Shown here in pieces: positions 1-8,968 of a stretch of 64,000 bases of DNA. Source of the stretch: Photobacterium profundum (GTDB lineage Bacteria; Pseudomonadota; Gammaproteobacteria; Enterobacterales; Vibrionaceae); the NCBI RefSeq assembly GCF_003026285.1, contig NZ_PYOD01000008.1, forward strand, positions 110,060-174,059, in the 5' to 3' direction. Both the position numbers and the translations under genes were made by a program. Each line of letters begins with the position of its first letter. Position 1 is the stretch's first letter. The notes beneath the pieces were generated by a model. That model was not told the origin of the DNA and did not search any database. It was given only the letters and a program-made list of their open reading frames with translations.

Positions 1-2
1 CA

Positions 3-203
3 TTTGGCATGCCGGGAATAGCAGAAGAGATACTTGGTGCAATACAACAAGCACCACAACTTAAGCGACATTCCATCTCATATCCTATACTTCACGAAGA
101 TATATCGTTGGGTTTTACAACCAATCACGACATTTACAAAAGGTTGCGCAAGTTACCACTCATCGTTCTCAGGGTCAAAATTTCATGCTTTTTAATGGTG
201 TAA
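3..203 (+). CDS. possible 3' end of a protein cut by the window edge
   Basis: One frame is open from the left edge to the TAA at 201-203, giving about 66 residues. It could be the C-terminus of a gene that starts outside the window. The stretch [15 protein letters not shown] loosely recalls the last strand of a periplasmic solute-binding or LysR effector domain, but this is a faint resemblance and I do not name a family. The final residues (ISCFLMV) are unusual for such a domain, so a frameshifted remnant or a chance ORF is equally possible. Confidence 0.25.
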   Translation, partial: FGMPGIAEEILGAIQQAPQLKRHSISYPILHEDISLGFTTNHDIYKRLRKLPLIVLRVKISCFLMV

Positions 204-320
204 ATAATAATGCCTCTTATTACAGCCATTCTTCAGACTTAATCAGTAGTATTCGCTTGCACTTTAATCATTAGACAGCTATAAAACCGCCTCCTTAGCT
301 ATATAGGCTAGGGTTAGGTA

Positions 321-773
321 ATGAATAGGTTGGGTAGTATGGTACGTTTTTGGGAAGATAAAGAATTAGCAATAATGACAGATCAAGAGTGGGAATCTCT
401 CTGTGATGGTTGTGGTAAGTGCTGCTTGCATAAATTAATTGATGATGCGACAGATGATATTTATTTTACCAATGTTGCGTGTAGCTTACTGGATAACAAC
501 ACTTGTTCTTGTAAAGACTATCAGAACCGTTTTGAGTCTGGTGAAGAGTGTTTAAAGCTAACACGTGAGCGTATCGACGAGTTTGTTTGGCTACCAGAAA
601 CGTGTGCATACCGTTTGCTCGCGGAAGGTAAACCTTTACCTGAGTGGCACCCTTTAATTACAGGTTCTAAAAAGGCGATGCACAAAGCGGGTGAGTCGGT
701 AAAAGATCAAGTTGTCTATGAAATTGACGTCATTGATTGGGAAGATCACATTACCAACCACCCAAACCGTTAA
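321..773 (+). CDS. ycgN: YcgN family protein (UPF0260), cysteine-rich
   Basis: This 150-residue protein matches the UPF0260/YcgN family over its whole length. Near the N-terminus is [15 protein letters not shown], followed by the conserved IYFTNVAC, CxCxxY and [19 protein letters not shown] blocks. The many conserved cysteines (CxxCxxCC, plus later single ones) resemble a zinc or Fe-S binding set, but the family has no established biochemical role. The usual family length is about 150 residues, so the gene is complete. An internal ATG at 378 would cut into the conserved N-terminal helix, so I keep the ATG at 321. The gene ends before a strong hairpin shared with convergent dusC. Confidence 0.9.
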   Translation: MNRLGSMVRFWEDKELAIMTDQEWESLCDGCGKCCLHKLIDDATDDIYFTNVACSLLDNNTCSCKDYQNRFESGEECLKLTRERIDEFVWLPETCAYRLLAEGKPLPEWHPLITGSKKAMHKAGESVKDQVVYEIDVIDWEDHITNHPNR

Positions 774-793
774 TCGCGTTATTGAATTCTAAT

Positions 794-843
794 AAAACCC
801 CGATAATGATGACTTATTATAAGTTACGCATTATCGGGGTTTT
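794..843. terminator. bidirectional terminator between ycgN and dusC
   Basis: A perfect 15-bp stem, AAAACCCCGATAATG at 794-808 against its complement at 829-843, encloses a 20-nt loop. A-rich and T-rich ends give a U-run on both strands, so it can end both convergent genes. Confidence 0.85.
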
Positions 844-889
844 GTGTTTCTAAGACTCATAGAAAGTCTTACAAATTAAGATCGAATAC

Positions 890-1858
890 TTACGTCACTA
901 ATAAGGCTTGAGTATGCGCTACTGCCTGAGCCCGTTGCAAAATTTCAACAATAGGCGCTGCTTTATTTAAACTGCGAATGTCGACAAATAAGTCTTTCGC
1001 CTCAGGATATTCATGGCGCAGGTAGGCAAACCATTGTTTAACACGGTTTGGGTAGTAGAGCCCTTTATCACCTTTGATTTCAAATTCAGAAAACTTAAGC
1101 AATAGCTGAATAACATGGCTCCATGGCATATGTGCTTCATTGCGTTTTATGACATTACACAGGTTGGGCAAATTGAGTGCACCACGGCAAATCATTAATG
1201 CATCTGTTTGAGTAACGTTTAAGCATGCTTGTCCGTCTTGGTAATTCCAGACTTCACCATTGGCAATAATGGGTATAGAACTTTTTTCTTTTACTTGACG
1301 GATATAGTCCCACTTTATTGTTTCGGCTTTATAACCATCGACTTTTGTACGGGCATGAATAGCAATTTCATCACCACCAGCCTGTGCTACGGCATCGACA
1401 ATTTCAAAGCAGTGCGTTGGGTCATCCCACCCTAAACGGACTTTTGCTGTTACAGGTTTCGTTGGGCAAACAGCACTACGCACTTCTTTGACTATTTGGT
1501 AAATCTTCTCGGGTTCTTTAAGCAGTACTGCACCACCGCGATTCTTATTTACCGACTTCGCTGGGCAACCAAAATTAATATCGATACCCGCTGAGCCAAG
1601 ATTACTTGCGCGGTATGCATTTTCAGCCATCCATACAGGCTCTTGACCTAACAGTTGAACACGCACAGGTGTACCTGATGTTGTTTTTCCACCATGGTGA
1701 AGCTCTGGACACAGGCGATAAAAAACGCTACTTGGTAATAAGCTATCAATAATCCGAACGAACTCTGTGACGCAAAGATCGTAATCATTGATGTTTGTTA
1801 GCATCTCTCGCATTAAAGGGTCTAAGACACCTTCCATTGGACCTAAAATTACTCGCAT
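890..1858 (-). CDS. dusC: tRNA-dihydrouridine(16) synthase DusC
   Basis: This is an FMN-dependent reductase that converts uridine to dihydrouridine in the D-loop of tRNA. The 322-residue protein has the Dus N-terminus (MRVILGPMEGVLDPLMREML), the FGCPAKSVNKNRGGAVLL block with the catalytic Cys, VTAKVRLGWDD, EIAIHARTK, and IIANGEVW followed by MICRGAL for phosphate binding of FMN. The FGCPAKSVNKN and EFVRI variants and the length fit the DusC branch rather than DusA or DusB. It lies 90 nt after the SDR-like gene on the same strand and may share its transcript. The neighbouring gene ycgN converges on it. Confidence 0.9.
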   Translation of the reverse strand: MRVILGPMEGVLDPLMREMLTNINDYDLCVTEFVRIIDSLLPSSVFYRLCPELHHGGKTTSGTPVRVQLLGQEPVWMAENAYRASNLGSAGIDINFGCPAKSVNKNRGGAVLLKEPEKIYQIVKEVRSAVCPTKPVTAKVRLGWDDPTHCFEIVDAVAQAGGDEIAIHARTKVDGYKAETIKWDYIRQVKEKSSIPIIANGEVWNYQDGQACLNVTQTDALMICRGALNLPNLCNVIKRNEAHMPWSHVIQLLLKFSEFEIKGDKGLYYPNRVKQWFAYLRHEYPEAKDLFVDIRSLNKAAPIVEILQRAQAVAHTQALLVT

Positions 1859-1948
1859 ATCACCCGTGGCTTTATCTGTGTGGCTACAATAAGTGTAAGG
1901 TGCGAGATTTTAGTGCCCAAAGGCGTGCTTGTCATCTAATCTTATGCG

Positions 1949-2662
1949 TTAAGCCGATTTATTCTTATTGTTCTTGTGTGATGATTTTTTTCTTATTAAT
2001 GCTTTTCCCGATATTACCTGTGTTTTTTTGCTATCGGTATACTCAGGTTCCAAACTTAGGGTAAGCATGTTGCGGGCAACATCTTCAGCAGGAATGGGCT
2101 CTAAATTACCAAGAGGCCCCATCATAAGTGGGTGGATTATTTCAAATAAGCGTTGAACAATAATTTCATCTTTACGGGGGGTAGAACGTTCGCCCGTTAA
2201 TGGCCCGGGTCTAACGAATATGCAGCGAGCAAAGCCTATCTTGCTGAGTGCTTGCTCCATTTTACCCTTACAGCGTAAATAGTGGGACGGTGACCACGGG
2301 TGAGCACCGAAACTGGATACAACAGTAATATTTTTTACGCCCAATAAATGCATAGTATTAGCCACATCTTTGACTAATTGATAATCAATAGCTTCTAAAT
2401 CTTTACTGCTGCCAGCTTGCTTCTTCGTCGTACCTAGGCAGATGTAACCGTATGTTGGTGTATGATCTGTCTCATTCCATGCTGTTACCCGTAGTTCTGG
2501 GTGAACAATTTGCGTAAGGTTTTTACTGTGAAAAGGCAGTTCACGGCGTGACAAAGAATAAACGATATTAAAATGCTCGCAGGCCAGTAATTGATGAAGA
2601 AGTTCATCTCCTACTAGTCCACTAGCACCTGCAATAATCGCACTCGCTTTTTCTTGACGCAT
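1949..2662 (-). CDS. NAD(P)-binding SDR-like protein (TIP30/YbjT-type)
   Basis: The N-terminus has a Rossmann nucleotide-binding loop, IIAGASGLVGDELL, and later VVSSFGAHPWSPSHYLRCKGKMEQAL, which carries the S...Y...K arrangement of extended or atypical SDRs such as the HTATIP2/TIP30 group. The C-terminal part (FVRPGPLTGER, EPIPAEDVARNML) fits the same fold. The substrate is unknown. I start it at the ATG ending at 2662, which is preceded by AGGA at normal distance and brings the Rossmann loop to the expected place. A longer frame begins at 2722 but adds residues unlike the family and runs into a dispersed repeat. Confidence 0.75.
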   Translation of the reverse strand: MRQEKASAIIAGASGLVGDELLHQLLACEHFNIVYSLSRRELPFHSKNLTQIVHPELRVTAWNETDHTPTYGYICLGTTKKQAGSSKDLEAIDYQLVKDVANTMHLLGVKNITVVSSFGAHPWSPSHYLRCKGKMEQALSKIGFARCIFVRPGPLTGERSTPRKDEIIVQRLFEIIHPLMMGPLGNLEPIPAEDVARNMLTLSLEPEYTDSKKTQVISGKALIRKKSSHKNNKNKSA

Positions 2663-2714
2663 TATTTTGCTTCCTAACAACCAAAAAGAAAAATGTATGA
2701 AGTTATTTGGATAT

Positions 2715-2753
2715 ATATCCACGTTACCTCAAGAAGCTCGTTTCAGCGAGAAT
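2715..2753. repeat. dispersed intergenic repeat, copy 1
   Basis: The core GTTACCTCAAGA-A-GCTCG followed by TTTCAG and CGAGAAT is matched by a second copy at 49526-49564. A small inverted repeat, CTCG/CGAG, sits in the right half. Both copies lie just upstream of minus-strand genes. It is too short for a mobile element and looks like a small repetitive intergenic sequence. Confidence 0.6.
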
Positions 2754-2955
2754 AAAACCAGTTTTGCCTTTATCTTCATCAAATATCAACACTATTTATG
2801 TAGAATTGCAGAGTTGGTTGAAGATAAAGTTTAGTTACACGCTTTGGTTTAACTATTTGTTAACGTTAGTGATGGAGTTATTAACGTAGAGTTTGCTGTC
2901 CTGTACCTCGCATCCTCAGGTTGTTGAGGTATAATCGGGCTATATTGAGAACCGT

Positions 2956-3624
2956 ATGATAGAACCGGAAAATAAAATGACAGACTTAATGACACTACCC
3001 GCTGATTGGGATGGCATGCCTGCCGCATTCATTGAAGGCGCACTTTTGGCTGCGAATGCAAACCCAAAGCCACTGGTTCCTGAAGCATGGTTACCAGTAC
3101 TTATTAATGGTGGTGTGGTTGAAGAAGATCAAAAAGATGTGACCGATGAACAGAAAAAAGCAATTCTTAGTCACTTTCAAATGCAGTATCAGTACATCAA
3201 AGCAGGTGAATACGAATTACCAAAAAGTGTAGCGTGGAATGCAGAAGATGGCGTGAGCGAATCTTTAGGGCATTTCGCTGAAGGCTTTCTAAGTGTATGG
3301 CCTCAAATCGAACCAAATTGGGCCGATCAAGCTATTTCAGATGGCACCATGCGTATGTTATCTGCGCTTATTACAACGATGATGTTACTGCTTGATGAAG
3401 AAGACACATTAGCGCAAATGAAAGAGGCTGGAATGACAAGTCTACCAACGCCGAGCGATCTTTATCCTCAGGTATCACTGATGATTGGTGAAGTGGTAAT
3501 GGCTGCTGATGAAATGCAGCAAGGTGCGGGTGCGCAGGCGGTAAACCCCTATAAAGAAACAGGCCGTAATGATGCTTGTTTGTGTAATAGCGGTAAAAAA
3601 TTCAAGCAATGTTGTGGTAAGTAA
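2956..3624 (+). CDS. YecA/UPF0149-family protein with C-terminal SEC-C zinc motif
   Basis: The 222-residue protein has an acidic helical N-terminal UPF0149/YecA-like region, including SLGHFAEGFLSVWP. It ends in a SEC-C motif, NDACLCNSGKKFKQCCGK, in which the C-x-C and C-C pairs bind zinc. In SecA and other proteins this motif mediates contacts with the ribosome or SecB. The role of free-standing YecA proteins is not settled. A second ATG at 2977 (MTDLMTLP) is an equally plausible start, as both have only weak ribosome-binding sequences. It stands alone, with its own terminator at 3678-3708. Confidence 0.8.
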   Translation: MIEPENKMTDLMTLPADWDGMPAAFIEGALLAANANPKPLVPEAWLPVLINGGVVEEDQKDVTDEQKKAILSHFQMQYQYIKAGEYELPKSVAWNAEDGVSESLGHFAEGFLSVWPQIEPNWADQAISDGTMRMLSALITTMMLLLDEEDTLAQMKEAGMTSLPTPSDLYPQVSLMIGEVVMAADEMQQGAGAQAVNPYKETGRNDACLCNSGKKFKQCCGK

Positions 3625-3677
3625 TACTCTACAGGCTCTCCTATTTTTGAGGCCTTAGACGCTTAACACAGCACATT

Positions 3678-3708
3678 AAAAAAGGAGAACGTGATGTTCT
3701 CCTTTTTT
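3678..3708. terminator. terminator after the YecA-family gene, also facing dsbB
   Basis: The stem AAAAAAGGAGAAC (3678-3690) pairs with GTTCTCCTTTTTT (3696-3708) across a 5-nt loop. The flanking A and T runs allow use from both sides, so it may end both convergent genes. Confidence 0.85.
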
Positions 3709-3744
3709 GTTTAAACCGTATTTAATGGTGCTTTAACTGGTTAT

Positions 3745-4275
3745 TTACATATCCCGAATGGTATTCGTCTTCTTACTAAAAAACTGAGCAATAACGATCA
3801 ATGCTAATGCGACTAAATTACCTGCAAAGATAATAACGAGCCATTGCGGCATTGATTGCCCAAGGAAAGTCCAAACGACTTTTGCACAATCACCGTAAGC
3901 TTCGAACATCCATGGAACCCATTTATTCAACGGTGCCCAGCTAGGGAATTGTACAAAGAGATCACAGGTCGCAAAAGGTGATGGGTTAAACTGATAACCA
4001 ACATGCTCAATCGATAACTGTAAGCCTCGTATAGCACTGTAACCCCATGCGATAAGCCCAGCCCAACGAATGATGGCATATTGTGGAGCAATAGCGCCTA
4101 AGAGTGCTGCAAACGCAATACCCATCATGGCAACGCGTTCATAAATACACATTACGCAAGGCTCGAGCTTCATGCCGTGCTGGAAAAAAAGAGCACTGCC
4201 CTCGAAAAAGACAATACACAGAAGTAATAGTAACCAGGATATACGGCTTTTTGAGAATGTATTTAGAAATTGCAT
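3745..4275 (-). CDS. dsbB: disulfide bond formation protein B, quinone-linked oxidase of DsbA
   Basis: DsbB is a four-helix inner-membrane protein that reoxidises periplasmic DsbA and passes electrons to ubiquinone. The 176 residues match the family length. The first cysteine pair is C40-V-M-C43, in the context MKLEPCVMCIYER, and the second pair is C104 and C130 in the second periplasmic loop (ATCDLF, YGDCAKV). Arg47, in the conserved CxxCIYER block, corresponds to the quinone-contact arginine. It follows nhaB on the same strand with a hairpin between them. The nhaB-dsbB order is also known in Escherichia and Vibrio. Confidence 0.95.
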   Translation of the reverse strand: MQFLNTFSKSRISWLLLLLCIVFFEGSALFFQHGMKLEPCVMCIYERVAMMGIAFAALLGAIAPQYAIIRWAGLIAWGYSAIRGLQLSIEHVGYQFNPSPFATCDLFVQFPSWAPLNKWVPWMFEAYGDCAKVVWTFLGQSMPQWLVIIFAGNLVALALIVIAQFFSKKTNTIRDM

Positions 4276-4315
4276 GTGATGATCTCTAAGCTGATTGAAG
4301 TCAAAAGTATAAAAT

Positions 4316-4339
4316 AAAGCCCTGACTAATCAGGGCTTT
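4316..4339 (-). terminator. terminator after nhaB
   Basis: A 10-bp stem, AAAGCCCTGA (4316-4325) with TCAGGGCTTT (4330-4339), has a 4-nt loop. On the minus strand it is followed by TATTTTATA, a moderate U-run. It separates nhaB from dsbB. Confidence 0.7.
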
Positions 4340-4378
4340 TACATTTCTATCGGACACTTATAATTGACAAAAATTCAA

Positions 4379-5968
4379 TTAATGTCCAGCAGGTGCAATT
4401 GTAGACATGACTTCACCCGTATTATGAACCAGCCAGCCCATGTCGTAGAACCACTCTGTCATTGGCAGAAGCATAAACTCGATACCTGCTAAGCCAACCA
4501 GTGCAAGTACAATAGTATAAGGCAATGCCATATATACCATACGACCATACGAAAGGCGGATTAAAGGAGCAAGAGCCGAGGTTAATACGAACAAGAATGC
4601 GGCCTGACCATTTGGTGTTGCCACTGACGGTAGGTTTGTTCCCGTGTTAATAGCTACAGCTAACATGTCAAATTGATCACGAGTAATCGCGCCATTGACT
4701 AAGGCTGCTTTGACTTCATTAATGTAAACCGTACCAACAAAGACATTATCCGACACCATAGAAAGTAAACCATTGGCGATATAGAACATCGTCATCTGTG
4801 CATTACCGTTAAGCGTCAGCACCCAAGAAATAATGGGTGTAAATAACTGTTGATCAATGATTACAGCAACAATTGAGAAGAAAACGGCTAATAATGCGGT
4901 AAACGGTAATGCTTCTTCAAATGCCTTACCTAAAGCATGCTCTTCAGTAACACCTGTAAACGATGTAGCAAAGATTATAACAGTCAAACCAATCAAGCCT
5001 ACTGCTGCTAAGTGCATGGCTAGGCCGACAATTAACCATACAGCGATCACTGCTTGCGCTGTTAATTTAGCGTAATCGATATTTGTACGGCTTTTGCGTT
5101 CTTCGTTATCATAATCGACCAAAATTCTACGTACGTTTTCAGGCAAAAGTGTTCCGTAACCGCAAATTTGGAATTTTTCAACTAAAGCGCAGGTCAATAA
5201 CCCACACATGAAAACAGGAACAGTCACTGGTGACATGCGAAGAATAAACTCACCAAATAACCAACCTGCTTGATCGGCAATAATCAGATTTTGAGGCTCA
5301 CCAACCATTGTCATTACGCCACCTAATGCCGTGCCGATACCGGCGTGCATAAGTAGACTACGTAAGAATGAGCGGTAATTTTCTAGATCATCTCGGCTCA
5401 CTTCACGCACGTGAGTATCTGTGGTGTGATCATGAGAAGTATTAGGATCTTGCCCCGATGCTACTTTGTGATAAATGCTATAGAAGCCGACAGTAACGCT
5501 GATAACAACAGCGATAACCGTTAGAGCATCAAGGAAAGCGGAAAGAAATGCAGCCATTAAACAAAATGATAATGACAGTAAAATCTTAGAGCGAATGCCA
5601 ATCAGTATTTTAGTAAAGATATAAAGCAATAGCTGCTTCATAAAGTAAATACCAGCAACCATGAAGATCAGTAGTAGTAACACTTCAATATTCGCAACCA
5701 ACTCATGCTTAACTTGAGCAGGACTAGTCATACCAATCGCAACAGCTTCAATTGCTAATAACCCGCCAGGTTGGAGAGGGTAACATTTTAGTGCCATTGC
5801 TAATGTGAATATAAATTCGACAACTAACAGCCAGCCAGCAACAAAAGGGTCAACTAAAAAGAAAACAAAGGGATTGATGATAAGAAAGGAAATTATTGCA
5901 ATTTTATACCAATCAGGCGCTTTACCTAAAAAGTTCTTAATAAACGCGTTCCCTAGCGAAATAGCCAT
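4379..5968 (-). CDS. nhaB: Na+/H+ antiporter NhaB
   Basis: NhaB expels Na+ in exchange for H+ across the inner membrane. The 529-residue protein is the normal family length with about twelve hydrophobic segments. The N-terminus ([17 protein letters not shown]), [18 protein letters not shown] and [16 protein letters not shown] match NhaB closely. It is divergent from fadR, the arrangement known from E. coli and Vibrio, across a 440-bp spacer that holds a perfect palindrome. It is one of three Na+/H+ antiporter genes in the window, which suits a marine life style. Confidence 0.95.
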   Translation of the reverse strand: MAISLGNAFIKNFLGKAPDWYKIAIISFLIINPFVFFLVDPFVAGWLLVVEFIFTLAMALKCYPLQPGGLLAIEAVAIGMTSPAQVKHELVANIEVLLLLIFMVAGIYFMKQLLLYIFTKILIGIRSKILLSLSFCLMAAFLSAFLDALTVIAVVISVTVGFYSIYHKVASGQDPNTSHDHTTDTHVREVSRDDLENYRSFLRSLLMHAGIGTALGGVMTMVGEPQNLIIADQAGWLFGEFILRMSPVTVPVFMCGLLTCALVEKFQICGYGTLLPENVRRILVDYDNEERKSRTNIDYAKLTAQAVIAVWLIVGLAMHLAAVGLIGLTVIIFATSFTGVTEEHALGKAFEEALPFTALLAVFFSIVAVIIDQQLFTPIISWVLTLNGNAQMTMFYIANGLLSMVSDNVFVGTVYINEVKAALVNGAITRDQFDMLAVAINTGTNLPSVATPNGQAAFLFVLTSALAPLIRLSYGRMVYMALPYTIVLALVGLAGIEFMLLPMTEWFYDMGWLVHNTGEVMSTIAPAGH

Positions 5969-6132
5969 CTTTGGGGTCTCTTATAAATGTACATGTTAAT
6001 AAATGAGCTGGGCGCGGCCTTTGTATCAATTAAGACCTCTAAGCTAAACATCATATCTGGTTGGATAAATTAGATGGTGTTTAACTTAAAGTAGGCAGCA
6101 GCGTCCATTCAGCTCCCAGTATTAATTCGATG

Positions 6133-6148
6133 CTAACTGTACAGTTAG
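6133..6148. promoter_or_regulatory. perfect 16-bp palindrome in the nhaB-fadR spacer
   Basis: CTAACTGT meets its exact complement ACAGTTAG with no spacer. It lies between two divergent genes, 165 bp from the nhaB start and 261 bp from the fadR start. It does not match the FadR operator (TGGTC-N-GACCA). The rest of the 440-bp spacer is AT-rich and I see no other gene in it. The cognate regulator is unknown. Confidence 0.4.
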
Positions 6149-6408
6149 ATCTGAATCAGTCAAGTTATGTAAGCTGATGTTACATAAATTACTCAGCTTT
6201 CATCTCAAAATGAGAATATTAATGTGCTAGAAAGCATGCTATGCAATTTACAGTTAAAGTTGTAAGTAAATGTTGCGCAGAATCAACTTTACTTAACATC
6301 TAGACCTGAATATGTCTCTGTTCTACTTTCGTAATTTCGCCTATTCTTGAACTGGTGGTATGATGAGTGAATAAAATATAAACAAGAAGCAAATTGGATA
6401 GTATTTAA

Positions 6409-7260
6409 ATGGTTATAAAGGCTGACAGTCCAGCAACGTTTGCTGAGAAATATATCATTGAGAGTATCTGGAATGGTCACTTTCCTCAGGGTTCTATTCT
6501 TCCAGCTGAACGTGAATTATCAGAACTGATTGGCGTAACTCGCACAACATTACGTGAAGTATTACAGCGGTTAGCTCGTGATGGATGGTTGACTATCCAA
6601 CATGGTAAGCCAACACGCGTGAATAATTATATGGAGACTTCAGGTCTTAGCATTTTAGACACTTTGATTACGTTAGACGGTCAAGATGTTCAGAGTGTAC
6701 TTGAAGATCTATTAGCTGCTCGTACTGATATCAGCAGCGTGTTCATGCGCTATGCTGTGAAGGGTAACGGTAAAGAATCTAGCGAATTGATTGAGCATGT
6801 TATTCAATCATGTGAAGAGCTGTTGAATGCAAATAGCTTTGCTGAGTTCGTAGAAAACAGCGATGACAAACTGCCACTTATGCAGCAAGTTAAGAAAATT
6901 GTTGATAAATATGGCAAAACGGATCCTGAATTGTGTGAAGCAATTTGTCGTGCTCGTGCATTTAACTATTATGATTATCGTTTGTTCCAAGGTTTAGCGG
7001 GCAAATCAGGTAACAAGTTGTATGTATTGACGATTAATGGGCTGCGTAAAATTTACACCCGTGTGGGTGGTTATTATTTCATGAGTTCAGAAGCATGCCA
7101 GTTAGCACTAGATTTCTATCGTGAAATGCAGTCTTACTGTGATAATAATCAACCGGAACATGTTGCCGATCGTTTAAAGAAATATGGTCGTGAAAGTGGT
7201 GCGATTTGGTACAGTAACCGTATCGAAATTGCACGTTACTTATACGAAGAAGAACAGTAA
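6409..7260 (+). CDS. fadR: fatty acid metabolism regulator FadR (Vibrio-type long form)
   Basis: FadR is a GntR-family repressor/activator released from DNA by long-chain acyl-CoA. The N-terminal winged helix (residues about 10-75) contains [42 protein letters not shown]. The C-terminal acyl-CoA domain follows. The 283-residue length exceeds the roughly 239 of E. coli. The extra stretch (about 135-175) corresponds to the insertion known in Vibrio FadR, which adds a second ligand site. A good target in this window is the operator at the fadH promoter. The gene is divergent from nhaB and ends at a very strong terminator. Confidence 0.95.
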   Translation: MVIKADSPATFAEKYIIESIWNGHFPQGSILPAERELSELIGVTRTTLREVLQRLARDGWLTIQHGKPTRVNNYMETSGLSILDTLITLDGQDVQSVLEDLLAARTDISSVFMRYAVKGNGKESSELIEHVIQSCEELLNANSFAEFVENSDDKLPLMQQVKKIVDKYGKTDPELCEAICRARAFNYYDYRLFQGLAGKSGNKLYVLTINGLRKIYTRVGGYYFMSSEACQLALDFYREMQSYCDNNQPEHVADRLKKYGRESGAIWYSNRIEIARYLYEEEQ

Positions 7261-7280
7261 CTGTTCTTTAATGTATGATA

Positions 7281-7320
7281 TATAAAAAGCCGAAGGTAAT
7301 ATTACCTTCGGCTTTTTATA
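7281..7320. terminator. 40-bp perfect palindrome ending fadR and ycgB
   Basis: Positions 7281-7300 (TATAAAAAGCCGAAGGTAAT) are the exact reverse complement of 7301-7320. The GC-rich core flanked by A and T runs makes an ideal bidirectional terminator for the convergent genes. Confidence 0.85.
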
Positions 7321-7369
7321 TTGTTTTTCTTATGTAGCTGTTCACACATTTTGTAACATAAAATAGGCT

Positions 7370-8899
7370 TTATATTTCAGTGTTATACTGATTTTGAATA
7401 GGGCAAGTTGCCAGGATTTGTGTCCTTCCATCAGGCATCTCTTCTTCAAGCGTTACGTCAAACCCCCAAATACGGTGTAAATGCTTAATTACCTCATTAT
7501 AGCTATCTGCGAGTGGTACACGATTATGTGGTACATAACGAAGAGTTAATGAACGATCACCCCTAAGTGCCACATTCCAAACTTGAATGTTGGGCTCATT
7601 ATTACTGAGGTTGTACTGAGAGGATAACTTTTCACGAATAGCACGATAGCCTTCTTCATTATGAATCGCATCGACTTCCACATAGTTGTGCCTGTCATCA
7701 TCATTGACGGCAAAGAGTTTAAAATCACGCATTAACTTCGGCGAAAGATATTGGCTAATAAAGCTTTCATCTTTAAAGTTTCTCATCGCAAAATGTACGG
7801 TTTCCAACCAATCCTTACCGGCAATATCAGGGAACCACTGTTTATCTTCTTCCGTTGGATTTTCACACATACGTCGAATATCTTGGAACATAGCAAAACC
7901 AAGGGCATAAGGATTAATACCACTGTAGTAAGGACTATTATATTCAGGCTGTGCCACGACATTGGTGTGACTGTGAAGGAACTCCATAATGAAACGATCA
8001 GTGACTAAACCATCGTCGTAGAGGTGGTTCATGATAGTATAGTGCCAAAAAGTCGCCCAACCTTCGTTCATTACTTGAGTTTGTTTTTGCGGGTAGAAAT
8101 ACTGGCTAACTTTACGTACAATTCGAACGATTTCTCTTTGCCAAGGCTCTAGCAAGGGGGCGTGTTTTTCGAAGAAATAAAGAATGTTTTCTTGAGGTTC
8201 AGAAGGGAAACGAACCTCTTCTGAATGGCTTTCTTTTTCTTCATTAACCGGAATTGTGCGCCATAGTGAATTCACTTGAGTTTGCAAATAATCTTCACGT
8301 GCTTTTTGGCGGGCAGTTTCTTCCACTAACGATATTTTTTGTGGTCGCTTATAGCGATCTACACCGTAGTTCATTAATGCATGGCAAGAATCAAGTAGCC
8401 TTTCGACATCATCGACACCATACCTTTCTTCACATTCTGTAATGTATTTACGGGCAAATAAAAGATAATCAATGATCGAACTTGCATCTGTCCATGTTTG
8501 AAATAAATAGTTACCTTTGAAGAAAGAGTTATGACCATAACATGCGTGCGCCATTACTAATGCCTGCATAGTGATGGTGTTTTCTTCCATTAGGTAAGAA
8601 ATACAAGGGTCTGAGTTAATAACTATTTCATAAGCCAGACCCATTTGACCATGCTTGTACCCACGTTCTGTTTCAATAAAACGTTTACCGAATGACCAAT
8701 GATGGTAATTAATTGGCATGCCAATACTAGAGTAAGCATCCATCATTTGTTCAGCAGTGATGATCTCTATCTGATTAGGATAGGCATCTAACTGATAATG
8801 ATCAGCAATACGTTTGATCTCTACGTGATACTGATCAAGTAGGTCAAAAGTCCAATCTGGACCATCACTGAGTGTTTTTGTCTTTGTGGTTGTAACCAT
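7370..8899 (-). CDS. ycgB: SpoVR/YcgB family protein
   Basis: The SpoVR family is widespread and usually co-occurs with PrkA and YeaH, as here; its molecular role is not established. The 509-residue protein matches the length of YcgB and has the family blocks GMPINYHHWSFGKRF, GLAYEIVINSDPCISYLMEEN, AHACYGHNSFFK and NEGWATFWHYTIMNHLY, the last resembling a metal-site helix. I start it at the ATG ending at 8899 because GGGGAG lies 6 nt upstream; an in-frame ATG at 8932 adds 11 unlike residues. It is the last gene of prkA-yeaH-ycgB, 69 nt after yeaH. Confidence 0.92.
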   Translation of the reverse strand: MVTTTKTKTLSDGPDWTFDLLDQYHVEIKRIADHYQLDAYPNQIEIITAEQMMDAYSSIGMPINYHHWSFGKRFIETERGYKHGQMGLAYEIVINSDPCISYLMEENTITMQALVMAHACYGHNSFFKGNYLFQTWTDASSIIDYLLFARKYITECEERYGVDDVERLLDSCHALMNYGVDRYKRPQKISLVEETARQKAREDYLQTQVNSLWRTIPVNEEKESHSEEVRFPSEPQENILYFFEKHAPLLEPWQREIVRIVRKVSQYFYPQKQTQVMNEGWATFWHYTIMNHLYDDGLVTDRFIMEFLHSHTNVVAQPEYNSPYYSGINPYALGFAMFQDIRRMCENPTEEDKQWFPDIAGKDWLETVHFAMRNFKDESFISQYLSPKLMRDFKLFAVNDDDRHNYVEVDAIHNEEGYRAIREKLSSQYNLSNNEPNIQVWNVALRGDRSLTLRYVPHNRVPLADSYNEVIKHLHRIWGFDVTLEEEMPDGRTQILATCPIQNQYNTEI

Positions 8900-8968
8900 A
8901 TCACACTCCCCAAAAGCGCTTATTGACATCAAAAACTAATCATCAACACGTGTTAACTCTGTTAGCCA

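Noticed and set aside
2707..2889. Plus-strand ORF of 60 codons upstream of the YecA-family gene
   Set aside because: It starts within the dispersed repeat, has no ribosome site and shows no protein-like composition.
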